Shown in pieces: positions 19,474-27,228 of a stretch of 64,000 nucleotides of DNA (positions are counted from its first letter, which is position 1; every line of letters begins with the position of its first letter). This DNA is from Verrucomicrobiota bacterium. GTDB lineage: Bacteria; Verrucomicrobiota; Verrucomicrobiia; Opitutales; Opitutaceae. Both the position numbers and the translations under genes were made by a program. The notes under the pieces were generated by a model. That model did no database searches and was not told the origin of the DNA. It saw only the letters and a program-made list of their open reading frames with translations. The DNA lies in contig JAEZGX010000041.1 of NCBI GenBank assembly GCA_023416735.1, positions 259,524 through 323,523 of the forward strand. Reading direction: 5' to 3'.

Positions 19474-20274
19474 TCACCACCACCGCTTCCGTTGCGCCGC
19501 TGCCAGCACCTCCTCCAGCGGCGCCAACCCCGGAATCCACCACCGCTCCCATTCGAGGCTCACCACGCCGCTAAACTCTTTCGCCAGCGTCGCGCGCAAC
19601 GCCTCCATCGGAAACTCCCCTTCACCCGGCATCACGTAGGTGAACGGCAGATTCCCGCTCGGCACGCTCACGCTGTCCTTCACGTGCGCATGCACCACCC
19701 GCGGAGCGATCGCCCGCCACGTAACCAGCGGATCTTCTCCGCCTTTTTTCCAGGTGTGATGCGTGTCCCACAAGAACCACGCCGCTCCCTCCGGCATCGC
19801 CGCCACGAACCGCCTCAGCGTCTCCGCCGTGAACAGCGTGTCATGCGTCTCAATCATTAACTCCACCGCTGCCCCTCGCATCTGTCGCTCGTCCCGCCAC
19901 CACCGCAACGACTCCGCTCCCGCCGCCAGCGCGCCATCGTCCAATCCGCGGCCGCCGTCGAATACCCGCAGCCACTTCACGCCCAACGCCTCCGCCCAGG
20001 GCACGAACTCCAGCAACTTCGGGCGTTCCGACACCGGCGAATCCATCAGCCGAAACGACGTGTCCAGCGCCACCACCCGCACGCCTAGCCGCTTCACCTC
20101 CGCCGCCAGTTTCTCCGGCGTTCCGTAGTTGCCCGCCAAATACGCGGGTAAATCGATCGTCCCGCCCAAGGTCCGCAGCTCCAGCGCTCCGATGCCATGT
20201 CTCCGCGCCAGCTCCGCTACGTCGCCCAACGACAAGTCGCCGCAGCCCAGCGTGGAAAATGCGCGAGTATACAT
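19474..20274 (-). CDS. TIM-barrel sugar isomerase/epimerase (AP-endonuclease-2 fold)
   Basis: 266 residues. N-terminal TLGCGDLSLGDVAELARRHG, metal-binding style motifs ELMIETHDTLFT, FLWDTHHTWKKGGEDP and VHAHVKDSV, and a C-terminal VSLEWERWW. The pattern fits the xylose-isomerase-like TIM-barrel superfamily. It is convergent with the lyase gene (stop codons 25 bp apart) and divergent from the regulator gene at 20374, whose product may control it. Substrate unknown. Confidence 0.78.
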   Translation of the reverse strand: MYTRAFSTLGCGDLSLGDVAELARRHGIGALELRTLGGTIDLPAYLAGNYGTPEKLAAEVKRLGVRVVALDTSFRLMDSPVSERPKLLEFVPWAEALGVKWLRVFDGGRGLDDGALAAGAESLRWWRDERQMRGAAVELMIETHDTLFTAETLRRFVAAMPEGAAWFLWDTHHTWKKGGEDPLVTWRAIAPRVVHAHVKDSVSVPSGNLPFTYVMPGEGEFPMEALRATLAKEFSGVVSLEWERWWIPGLAPLEEVLAAAQRKRWW

Positions 20275-20373
20275 GGTGAATCGCTCCTTGGCTCCAATCT
20301 CGCCAGCGGCCTTCCCTAGGCAAGCTGTTTCCTTGACACTAAAACAACCCTACTTTTTGTGCTTTCCAGAAAC

Positions 20374-20922
20374 ATGCCTCCGCGCGCTGCCCCACCGCCT
20401 CCGAAGTTCGATTTCAGCGTCATCCGGCAGCTGCGCGAACAGCACGAGATGACGCTCGCCGATCTTTCCGAAGCTTCGAAGGTCTCCGTCGCCGTCATCT
20501 CCAAGCTCGAGCGCAATCAAACCACCGCCGAGCTCGACACGCTCTTCCGCCTCGCCCGCGCTTTCGGCCTCAGCGCCACCGACCTCCTCGCGATGACCGA
20601 GTCCGCTCTCGCGCATCAAGTCGACGAAACCTCCTACCGCTCCGGCAAGTTCACCTTCCGCCAAATCCGCTTCGCCAATGTGGTCGGCCTCCTCGGCGAA
20701 GCCCCCGCTGGCGCGACCATCAAACGCCCCGAGATCCACCACGACGACACCGAGGTCTGCTGGATCACCTCCGGCCGCCTCCGCCTCACGCTTCCGCACG
20801 AGGTCTTCGAACTGGAAGAAGGCACCAGCATCCAATTCGACGCCATCCTCGAGCATTCCTACGAGGCCCTCACCGACGTCCGCCTCATCATCCTCCACCT
20901 CCGCAAAGACAAACGCTACTGA
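20374..20922 (+). CDS. XRE-family transcriptional regulator with C-terminal cupin
   Basis: 182 residues from ATG 20374 (MPPRAAPPPPKFD); a GTG at 20359 is an alternative. HTH_3 domain at about 15-75: IRQLREQHEMTLADLSEASK, VSVAVISKLERNQT, LDTLFRLARAFGLSATDLL. A cupin_2 domain follows (EVCWITSGRLRLTLPHEVFELEEGTSIQFDA). Regulators of this architecture usually sense a small molecule through the cupin. It sits centrally in the pectin/rhamnose locus, divergent from a TIM-barrel gene. A TTGACA at 20333-20338 could be its -35 box, but no good -10 follows. Confidence 0.88.
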   Translation: MPPRAAPPPPKFDFSVIRQLREQHEMTLADLSEASKVSVAVISKLERNQTTAELDTLFRLARAFGLSATDLLAMTESALAHQVDETSYRSGKFTFRQIRFANVVGLLGEAPAGATIKRPEIHHDDTEVCWITSGRLRLTLPHEVFELEEGTSIQFDAILEHSYEALTDVRLIILHLRKDKRY

Positions 20923-21008
20923 GCAGTCCGCAATCAACTTTCAGCTCCCCATCTTTTCACCCCCTATCAACCGCTGACTGCTGACAGCTCAACCGCCCCC
21001 TTCTTCCC

Positions 21009-22391
21009 ATGCGTATCGACGATTCCCTTACACCCTCCGCCCTCGCTCCCGCCCTCGAGCGCTTCTGGAAACTCTCCGGCGACAAAATCGACCGCCTCGT
21101 CCGTGACTACGATCCCGCCAAGGGCTCTCCGGTCTTTACCGTCGACGGCCGCTACACCGCCCGCGGCTGGACCGAGTGGACCGAGGGTTTCCACTACGGC
21201 TCCGCCTTTCTCCAATTCGACGCCACCAACGAGCGCCGCTTCGCTGGCATCGCCGAGCAATACACCGTCGGCCGCATGGCGTCGCACGTCAGCCACATCG
21301 GCGTCCACGATCACGGCTTCAACAATCTCTCCACCTACGGCAACTGGCTCCGCCTTCTCCGCGAAGGCCGTCTCACCACCGACGCCGCCCGCATCGACTT
21401 CTGCGAGCTCGCGCTGAAAATCTCCGGCGCCGTCCAAGCTGCCCGCTGGTCCCCCATCCACAGCGGCGGTGGTTACATCTACTCCTTCAACGGCCCGCAT
21501 AGTCTTTTCGTGGATACGATCCGCTCCGTGCGCATCGTCGTCCTCGCCCACGCCCTCGGCCACCGCCTCATGGGCGAGAACGATTCCGCCATCAATCTCC
21601 TCGAGCGCGGATTCCAGCACGCCGAAGCCACGGCGAAATACTCCATCTACTACGGCAAGGGGCGCGACCTCTACGACGAACGCGGCCGCACCGCTCACGA
21701 AAGCGTCTTCAACGTCAACGACGGCCGCTTCCGCTGCCCCAACTCCCAACAAGGCTACTCCGGCTTCACCACGTGGACCCGCGGCCTCGCCTGGGCCATG
21801 CTCGGTTTCGCTGAAGAACTCGAGTTCCTCGCCGCACTTTCCGATTCCGAACTGGAACCGCTCGGCGGCCGCGCCAAATGGCACGCGCTTCTCCTCGAAG
21901 CCGCCACGGCCACCTGCGACTGGTTCATCCAACACACCGCCAGCGACGGCATTCCTTACTGGGACGGCGGCGCTCCCGGCCTCGTTCACCTCGGCGACTA
22001 CCGCAACCGCCCCGCCGAACCGTTCAACGATCACGAGCCCGTCGACAGCTCCGCCGCCGCCATCGGCGCACAGGGCCTGCTCCGTCTCGGCCGCATCCTA
22101 AATCCTGATACACCCGCCGGTCGCCGCTACTTCCAGGCGGGACTCACCACGCTCCGCACGCTGCTCGCCGAGCCGTATCTTTCCACCGCCCCCGACCACC
22201 AGGGCCTGCTCCTCCACTCGGTCTATCACCGCCCCAACAACTGGGACCACATCCCCGCCGGCCGAAAAGTCCCCTGCGGCGAATCTTCGATGTGGGGCGA
22301 CTATCACATCCGCGAGGCCGCCCTCTACCTCCAGCGTCTCATCAAAAACCAACCCTACCTCACTTTCTTCGCCTGCTTGCCCCAGCAATAA
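21009..22391 (+). CDS. GH88 unsaturated uronyl hydrolase
   Basis: 460 residues, no signal peptide. GH88 features: MASHVSHIGVHDHGFNN with Asp101 at the position of the first catalytic Asp, LFVDTIRSV with Asp169 at the second, QQGYSGFTTWTRGLAWAMLG, 'EPVDSSAAAIGAQGLLRL', and the end CGESSMWGDYHIREAALYL. The family hydrates the 4,5-unsaturated bond of uronides released by lyases, which matches the PL22 gene nearby. It is probably cytoplasmic and acts on imported oligosaccharides. It lies 86 bp after the regulator gene. Confidence 0.85.
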   Translation: MRIDDSLTPSALAPALERFWKLSGDKIDRLVRDYDPAKGSPVFTVDGRYTARGWTEWTEGFHYGSAFLQFDATNERRFAGIAEQYTVGRMASHVSHIGVHDHGFNNLSTYGNWLRLLREGRLTTDAARIDFCELALKISGAVQAARWSPIHSGGGYIYSFNGPHSLFVDTIRSVRIVVLAHALGHRLMGENDSAINLLERGFQHAEATAKYSIYYGKGRDLYDERGRTAHESVFNVNDGRFRCPNSQQGYSGFTTWTRGLAWAMLGFAEELEFLAALSDSELEPLGGRAKWHALLLEAATATCDWFIQHTASDGIPYWDGGAPGLVHLGDYRNRPAEPFNDHEPVDSSAAAIGAQGLLRLGRILNPDTPAGRRYFQAGLTTLRTLLAEPYLSTAPDHQGLLLHSVYHRPNNWDHIPAGRKVPCGESSMWGDYHIREAALYLQRLIKNQPYLTFFACLPQQ

Positions 22392-22404
22392 CAGGTTTTT
22401 CGCC

Positions 22405-22496
22405 ACACAGAGATCACCGAGGAAACACAGAGGACCTGGAGCCAAACGACTCGGACCTCCCCGTGGCCTCTGTGCCTCCCCCCGTGATCTCTGTGT
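22405..22496. repeat. Imperfect palindromic ACACAGAG-type intergenic repeat
   Basis: Left arm 22405-22433 is built from ACACAGAGATC, ACCGAGGAA and ACACAGAGG. Right arm 22467-22496 is the near reverse complement (CCTCTGTG, then GTGATCTCTGTGT). It fills the gap between the GH88 stop and the next start. The same family occurs at 24591-24657. Confidence 0.65.
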
Positions 22497-22518
22497 TCCC
22501 AAACGAATATCTCTCCGC

Positions 22519-23340
22519 ATGAGCGCCCCGCTTTCTCAGCTCTGTATCCACACGATCACCACCAAACCGTGGCCGATCGAAACCGCCGCCGCCAAATACG
22601 CCGCCGCCGGCGTCAAAGGCATCACCGTCTGGCGCGACGCCCTCGCTGACCGCGATCCGGCTAAAGTCGCGTCGCTCCTCCGCGATCACGACCTCTCCGT
22701 CGTCTCACTCTGCCGCGGCGGCTTCTTCCCCGCCACCACCGCAGAGGGCCGCATCAAAGCCCTCGACGACAACCGTCGCGCCATCGCCGAAGCCCAAGCC
22801 CTCGGCGCACCTCAAGTCGTTCTCGTCTGCGGCGCTGTCCCCGGAATTCCACTACACGAAGCGCGTAAGCAAATCCGCGACGGCATCGCCGCGCTCCTTC
22901 CCGACTGCGAAGCCGCCGGCGTCAAACTCGCCATCGAGCCGCTCCACCCGATGTATGCCGGCGACCGCTCCGCCGTTAACACCCTCGCCCAAGCCAACGA
23001 TATGGCCGAGGAGCTCGACACGCCTTGGGTCGGCGTCGCCGTCGACGTCTACCACCTCTGGTGGGATCCGAACCTCGAAGCCGAAATCGCCCGCTGCGGC
23101 CGGCTCCAAAAACTCTTCGCCTACCACGTCTGCGATTGGCGCACGCCCACCACCGATCTCCTCCTCGATCGCGGCCTCATGGGCGAGGGCTGCATTCCTC
23201 TCCGCCAGATCCGCACCTGGGTCGAAGCCGCCGGCTTCAAGGGTTTCAACGAAGTCGAAATCTTCTCCAACCGCCACTGGGCCCGCGACCAGGACGACTT
23301 CCTCCGCGACATCGTCACCGCCTACCAAGCCCACGTTTAA
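22519..23340 (+). CDS. TIM-barrel sugar isomerase/epimerase (AP-endonuclease-2 fold)
   Basis: 273 residues. Features of the family: LSVVSLCRGGFFP, VVLVCGAVPG, GVKLAIEPLHPMYAGDRSAV, VGVAVDVYHLWWDPNLE, AYHVCDWRTPT, GEGCIPLRQI and NEVEIFSNRHW. The Glu/Asp/His/Glu pattern is that of the divalent metal site. It is probably co-transcribed with the Gfo gene 91 bp downstream, a pairing common in sugar and inositol catabolism. Substrate unknown. Confidence 0.82.
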   Translation: MSAPLSQLCIHTITTKPWPIETAAAKYAAAGVKGITVWRDALADRDPAKVASLLRDHDLSVVSLCRGGFFPATTAEGRIKALDDNRRAIAEAQALGAPQVVLVCGAVPGIPLHEARKQIRDGIAALLPDCEAAGVKLAIEPLHPMYAGDRSAVNTLAQANDMAEELDTPWVGVAVDVYHLWWDPNLEAEIARCGRLQKLFAYHVCDWRTPTTDLLLDRGLMGEGCIPLRQIRTWVEAAGFKGFNEVEIFSNRHWARDQDDFLRDIVTAYQAHV

Positions 23341-23366
23341 AACCCATCGTTCTCTTTCTCCCCGTT

Positions 23367-23394
23367 TTTGCGGCTCCTGCGCCTCTTTGCGGCC
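23367..23394 (+). repeat. Half copy of a GCGCCTCTTTGCGGCC repeat
   Basis: One arm only, reading TTTGCGGCTCCTG, CGCCTCTTTGCGGCC. Full two-arm copies lie at 32872-32946 and 44001-44077. Confidence 0.5.
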
Positions 23395-23431
23395 ATCTTC
23401 TCTCAACGCTCATCCCTCAACTCTCAACTAA

Positions 23432-24580
23432 ATGAAAGTTCACAAACTCGGCATCATCATGAACGGCGTCACGGGACGCATGGGCACCAACCAGCACCTC
23501 ATCCGCTCGATCAAAGCGATCATCGATCAAGGCGGCGTGAAGCTCTCCGATCACGAAACGATCATGCCCGATCCCATCCTTGTCGGCCGCAACGAGGACA
23601 AACTCCGCGCCCTTGCCGCGCGCACCGGCGTCTCCCGCGTCACCACCAACCTCGACGCCGCCCTCGCCGATCCCGCCAACCAGATCTATTTCGACGCCAC
23701 CCTCACCGGTCAGCGTCCCATCGGCGTCCGCAAAGCCATCGCCGCCAAGAAACACATCTACTGCGAAAAACCCACTGCCACCTCGTCCGCCGAAGCCCTC
23801 GCTCTCGCCAACGAGGTCGAAGCCGCCGGCCTCAAGAACGGCGTCGTCCAGGACAAGCTCTGGCTCCCCGGCCTCCTCAAGCTTCGCTACCTCATCGATA
23901 CCGGTTTCTTCGGCCAAATCCTCTCCGTCCGCGGCGAGTTCGGCTACTGGGTCTTCACCGGCGAACACGAAAAACTCCAGCGCCCGTCGTGGAACTACCG
24001 CAAGGAAGACGACGGCGGCATCATCGTCGATATGCTCTGCCACTGGCAGTATGTGATTCAAAATCTCTTCGGTGACGTAAAGTCCCTCACCTGCCTCGGC
24101 GCCACGCACATCCCGCAGCGCTGGGACGAAGCCGGCAAACCCTACAAGTGCACCGCCGACGACGCCGCCTACGCTACCTTCGAGCTCAAGAACGGCGTCA
24201 TCTGCCACTTCAACTCTTCCTGGACCGTCCGCGTCCGCCGCGACGATCTTCTCACGCTCCAGGTCGACGGCACCCACGGCACCGCCATCGCCGGCCTCCG
24301 CGACTGCACCGCCCAGCATCTCTCCGCCACACCGCGTTGTATTTGGAATCCGGATATCGACAGCCCGATCAAGTATTTCGACGGCTGGACGCGCGTCCCC
24401 GACCAAGGCTCCTACGACAACGCCTTCAAGGTCCAGTGGGAACTCTTCCTCAAGCACGTCGTCACCGACAGCCCCTTCCCTTGGTCCCTCCGCGAAGGCG
24501 CGAAAGGCGTCCAACTCGCCGAACTCGGCCTCGCCAGCTGGGCCAAGCGCGCGTGGGTGGATGTTCCGCCTCTCAAATAA
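23432..24580 (+). CDS. Gfo/Idh/MocA-family oxidoreductase
   Basis: 382 residues from ATG 23432. The N-terminus IIMNGVTGRMGTNQHLIRS is a nucleotide-binding loop of the variant type (NGVTGRMG). YFDATLTGQRPIGV, IYCEKPTATS, DKLWLPGLLKLRYLI and GGIIVDMLCHWQYVIQNLFG follow. This is the third Gfo-type enzyme of the locus. It is flanked by a TIM-barrel gene upstream and an SDR gene downstream, suggesting a multi-step oxidation/epimerisation of the same sugar acid (inference). Confidence 0.85.
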   Translation: MKVHKLGIIMNGVTGRMGTNQHLIRSIKAIIDQGGVKLSDHETIMPDPILVGRNEDKLRALAARTGVSRVTTNLDAALADPANQIYFDATLTGQRPIGVRKAIAAKKHIYCEKPTATSSAEALALANEVEAAGLKNGVVQDKLWLPGLLKLRYLIDTGFFGQILSVRGEFGYWVFTGEHEKLQRPSWNYRKEDDGGIIVDMLCHWQYVIQNLFGDVKSLTCLGATHIPQRWDEAGKPYKCTADDAAYATFELKNGVICHFNSSWTVRVRRDDLLTLQVDGTHGTAIAGLRDCTAQHLSATPRCIWNPDIDSPIKYFDGWTRVPDQGSYDNAFKVQWELFLKHVVTDSPFPWSLREGAKGVQLAELGLASWAKRAWVDVPPLK

Positions 24581-24590
24581 AACTCATCTG

Positions 24591-24657
24591 AACCACAGAG
24601 ACACGAAGACACGGAGCCCAATCCGGATCCTCTCTGTGCCTCCGTGCCTCTGTGGTT
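24591..24657. repeat. Imperfect palindromic ACCACAGAGACACG intergenic repeat
   Basis: Left arm 24591-24616 (AACCACAGAGACACGAAGAC then ACGGAG). Right arm 24632-24657 (CTCTGTGCC, TCCGTGCC, TCTGTGGTT). It spans almost the whole gap between the oxidoreductase stop and the SDR start. Confidence 0.7.
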
Positions 24658-24670
24658 CCCTTCTTTTCCG

Positions 24671-25471
24671 ATGAATAAAGTAGCACTCGTCACCGGCGGC
24701 TCCCGCGGCATCGGCTTCGGCATCGCCCAAAAACTCGCCGCCGAAAACTGGCACCTCGTCATCAATGGCGTCCGCCCCGAGTCCGACGTCACCGAGCCCC
24801 TTGCCCAACTCCGCTCTCACGGCGTCCAAGTCGCCTACGCCCAAGGCGACGTCGGCAGCACCGAAGGCCGCACCGCCATCCTCCAAGTCTGTCGCGACTT
24901 CGTCGCGTCTGTCTCAGCTCTAGGCTCGGGGCCTTCAGCTCTAGGCCTGTTGGTCAACAACGCCGGCGTCGCCCCCAAGGTCCGCTACGATCTCCTCGAA
25001 ACCACCGAGGAAAGCTACGACCGCGTCCTCGACACCAACCTCCGCGGCGTCTTCTTCCTCACGCAAGCCGTCGCCCGCGACATGGTCGCCGCCAAAAAAG
25101 CCGACCCGTCGTTCAACGCCTCGATCGTCAACATCACCTCGATCTCCGCGACCGTCATCAGCATCAACCGCGGCGAATACTGCATCGCGAAAGCCGGACT
25201 CTCGATGCTCTCCCAACTCTTCGCCGTTCGCCTCGGTGCCGAAGGCATTCCCGTTTACGAAGTCCGCCCCGGCGTGATCAAAACCGACATGACCGCCGGC
25301 GTGACCGAGAAATACGACAAGCTCATCGCCAACGGTCTCTGCGTCCAACCGCGCTGGGGCCTGCCCGACGACGTCGGCCGCGCCGTCGCCTCCCTTGCCC
25401 GCGGTGACATGCCCTACTCCACCGGCCAGGTCATCATGGTCGACGGCGGTCTTACCCTTCCGCGTCTGTAG
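24671..25471 (+). CDS. Short-chain dehydrogenase/reductase (FabG-like)
   Basis: 266 residues from ATG 24671 (MNKVALVTGGSRGIGFG). Cofactor motif TGGSRGIG, LLVNNAGVAP, catalytic Ser in NITSISA, Tyr-x3-Lys in EYCIAKAG, and a C-terminal TGQVIMVDGGLTLPRL. Before LLVNNAG the usual short 'GxLD' linker is replaced by VASVSALGSGPSALG. At DNA level this is two copies of CAGCTCTAGGC (24915-24925 and 24936-24946), 21 bp apart, matching a repeat seen outside genes near 59864-59917. The enzyme probably still folds because the loop precedes beta-4. Likely reduces or oxidises a keto-sugar acid from pectin. Confidence 0.87.
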   Translation: MNKVALVTGGSRGIGFGIAQKLAAENWHLVINGVRPESDVTEPLAQLRSHGVQVAYAQGDVGSTEGRTAILQVCRDFVASVSALGSGPSALGLLVNNAGVAPKVRYDLLETTEESYDRVLDTNLRGVFFLTQAVARDMVAAKKADPSFNASIVNITSISATVISINRGEYCIAKAGLSMLSQLFAVRLGAEGIPVYEVRPGVIKTDMTAGVTEKYDKLIANGLCVQPRWGLPDDVGRAVASLARGDMPYSTGQVIMVDGGLTLPRL

Positions 25472-25606
25472 TGCGCGCGCTGGCGCGCGCACAAAGCACC
25501 AAGATCCAAGTCTCCAAGCTCCAGAGAACCTCCAATCGCCAACGTCCAAGTTGATCTTTGGATGTTGAACATTCTCTGGAGCTTGGTGCTTGGATCTTGG
25601 TGCTTT
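25472..25606. repeat. Composite hairpin repeat, copy 1
   Basis: Directly after the SDR stop comes a GC hairpin (TGCGCGCGC at 25472-25480 with its reverse complement at 25483-25491). Then two long inverted arms follow: 25493-25528 (AAAGCACCAAGATCCAAG, ending CCAAGCTCCAGAGAA) and 25572-25606 (TTCTCTGGAGCTTGG, ending GGATCTTGGTGCTTT). A second copy with the same order lies at 25999-26127 on the other side of the VOC gene. Confidence 0.75.
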
Positions 25607-25614
25607 CTTTTACC

Positions 25615-25998
25615 ATGAACCCCACGACCGCCCTCTCCGACCTCGCCCAAATTGCCCTCACTGTCCGCGACGTCTCCGTCTCGTTGCCTTTCTACCGCGA
25701 CACCCTCGGCCTCAAATTCCTGTTCAGCGCCGGCCCCAACCTCGCCTTCCTCGCTGCCGGTCCCGTTCGCCTCATGCTCACCACGCCGCAAGGCCATGGT
25801 GAACCCGGCAAGAACTCCGTCCTCTATTTCAAAGTCGACGACATCGCCGCCACGCACGCCGCAATCGTCGCCCGCGGCGCCAAAAACGAACGCGATCCAG
25901 CGCTCGCCGCCAAAATGCCCGACCACGATCTCTGGATCGGCTTCATCCGCGACCCCGACGAAAACCTCATCGGCTTGATGTCCGAAGTCCGTCCGTAA
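25615..25998 (+). CDS. VOC-superfamily protein (glyoxalase/bleomycin-resistance fold)
   Basis: 127 residues from ATG 25615 (MNPTTALSDLAQIALTV). VOC pattern: VRDVSVSLPFYRDTLGLKF, then VRLMLTT, VLYFKVDDIAATHAAIVARG, LWIGFIRDPDENLIGLM. The C-terminal Glu of DPDENLI fits a metal ligand. The substrate is not predictable. The gene is bracketed by two direct copies of a composite hairpin repeat, so it may have been inserted or duplicated together with them. Confidence 0.82.
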   Translation: MNPTTALSDLAQIALTVRDVSVSLPFYRDTLGLKFLFSAGPNLAFLAAGPVRLMLTTPQGHGEPGKNSVLYFKVDDIAATHAAIVARGAKNERDPALAAKMPDHDLWIGFIRDPDENLIGLMSEVRP

Positions 25999-26127
25999 CG
26001 CGCGCTCGTGCGCGCGAAGCTCCAAGATCCAAGTCTCCAAGCTCCAGAGAACCTCCAATCACCAACTCCGAATTGGCATCTGGTTTTTGAACATTCTCTG
26101 GAGCTTGGATCTTGGTCCTTGGAGCTT
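25999..26127. repeat. Composite hairpin repeat, copy 2
   Basis: GC hairpin right after the VOC stop (CGCGCGC 25999-26005 / GCGCGCG 26010-26016). Then arms 26017-26051 (AAGCTCCAAGATCCAAGTC, ending CCAGAGAA) and 26094-26127 (TTCTCTGGAGCTTGGATC, ending CCTTGGAGCTT). The spacer CCTCCAATC-CCAAC is shared with copy 1. Confidence 0.75.
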
Positions 26128-26134
26128 TTCTCGC

Positions 26135-26497
26135 CTACGCCTCACACGTCCCACCTTCGACCACCGCCCTCACTTCCACCGATCCGCCGGCCTTCAATCC
26201 TGGAAACGCCTTCGCCAACTCCAGCGCTTCCTCGAGATCGCGACACTCCACGATCTCGAATCCGCCCAACACTTCCTTCGTCTCCGCAAACGGCCCGTCG
26301 GTTACCACCGCCTTTCCACCGCGACCGCGCACCGTCTTCGCCGCCTCTCTCGGGTGCAGCCCCGTCGCACTCACCGCCTTTCCGCTGCGCACAATCTCCT
26401 CGTGCCAGCGCCCGCACGCCGCGTGCACCCGATTCTGTTCGTCCTTCGGCCGCGCATAAAAATCCGCGTCCACCTGAATCAACAACGCATATTTCAT
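26135..26497 (-). CDS. YCII-family protein
   Basis: 120 residues from ATG 26497 (MKYALLIQVDADFYARP); the longer frame upstream has no family similarity. YCII signature: DGPFAETKEVLGGFEIVECR followed by ALELAKAFPG. Such proteins are small ferredoxin-like folds, often encoded beside ECF sigma factors or VOC proteins; function unknown. No sigma factor is adjacent here. The gene is divergent from the DUF1428 gene. Confidence 0.85.
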   Translation of the reverse strand: MKYALLIQVDADFYARPKDEQNRVHAACGRWHEEIVRSGKAVSATGLHPREAAKTVRGRGGKAVVTDGPFAETKEVLGGFEIVECRDLEEALELAKAFPGLKAGGSVEVRAVVEGGTCEA

Positions 26498-26684
26498 CAG
26501 AGTATTTTGGTTCGCTCTTGGTCGAACACGCTGCCGACATTTCGACGCTTTCTGCAAAAAAAGAAACATCTGCCCCCGCGTCCGTTTCCCACTTCCTCAA
26601 ACGTTAATCCTCAAACCATCTCACTTTCAGAGTTCGTCACTCGAACTCTCCTCCCAACCCACAACACCCACGAGGACCCTCCCA

Positions 26685-27047
26685 ATGCCCAAATACGTCG
26701 ACGGTTTTGTCATCCCGATCCCCAAGAAAAGTCTCCCCGCCTACTTCAAAATGGCCAAAGCCGCCTCCAAGGTCTGGATCGAACACGGCGCGCTTGAATA
26801 CCGCGAGAGCGTTGGCGAAGACCTCAAGACCGAGTTCGGCCTTCCTTTCACCAAACTCGCGAAGACCAAGCCCAACGAGACGGTCGTCTTCTCCTGGATC
26901 GTCTACAAATCCCGCGCGCACCGTGACAAGGTGAACGCCAAAGTCATGAAGGACCCGCGCCTCAGTGAAATGTGTGACCCCAAGTCGATGCCCTTCGACG
27001 CCAAACGCATGTCCTACGGCGGCTTCACCGTCGAAGTGAGCTCCTGA
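26685..27047 (+). CDS. DUF1428 (YbaA-like) small protein
   Basis: 120 residues. It matches the DUF1428 pattern: MPKYVDGFVIPIPKKSLPAY, KVWIEHGALEYRESVGED, VVFSWIVYKSRAHRDKVNAK, and the end MPFDAKRMSYGGF. Ferredoxin-like dimeric fold, function unknown. A strong terminator follows 24 bp after the stop, so this is a monocistronic unit. Confidence 0.88.
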   Translation: MPKYVDGFVIPIPKKSLPAYFKMAKAASKVWIEHGALEYRESVGEDLKTEFGLPFTKLAKTKPNETVVFSWIVYKSRAHRDKVNAKVMKDPRLSEMCDPKSMPFDAKRMSYGGFTVEVSS

Positions 27048-27070
27048 GCCGCTCGCCCTTCTCCCACCGC

Positions 27071-27101
27071 AAAGTGTCACCCACAAGGTGACACTTTTTT
27101 T
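27071..27101 (+). terminator. Rho-independent terminator after the DUF1428 gene
   Basis: Perfect 11-bp stem AAAGTGTCACC (27071-27081) / GGTGACACTTT (27087-27097), loop CACAA, with T's continuing to 27101. On the minus strand the stem is followed by GCGG and no T-run, so it is unidirectional. Confidence 0.92.
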
Positions 27102-27194
27102 GCCCCAATTATTCCCGTTCCTCTTCTAAATCGGACGCTGCCCTCTCCAGCTCTTCGCGCCCTTCCGCGCCCTTCGTGGTTTTAAAATTCGGCG

Positions 27195-27228
27195 TTCTCT
27201 GGAGCTTGGATCTTGGTCCTGGGATCTT
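27195..27228. repeat. Single arm of the composite hairpin repeat
   Basis: TTCTCTGGAGCTTGGATC, TTGGTCCTGGGATCTT, the right-hand arm of the repeat at 25999-26127. It abuts the stop codon of the esterase gene at 27229. The rest of 27102-27194 holds a degenerate CTTCGCGCCCTTCGTGG-like tract. Confidence 0.65.
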
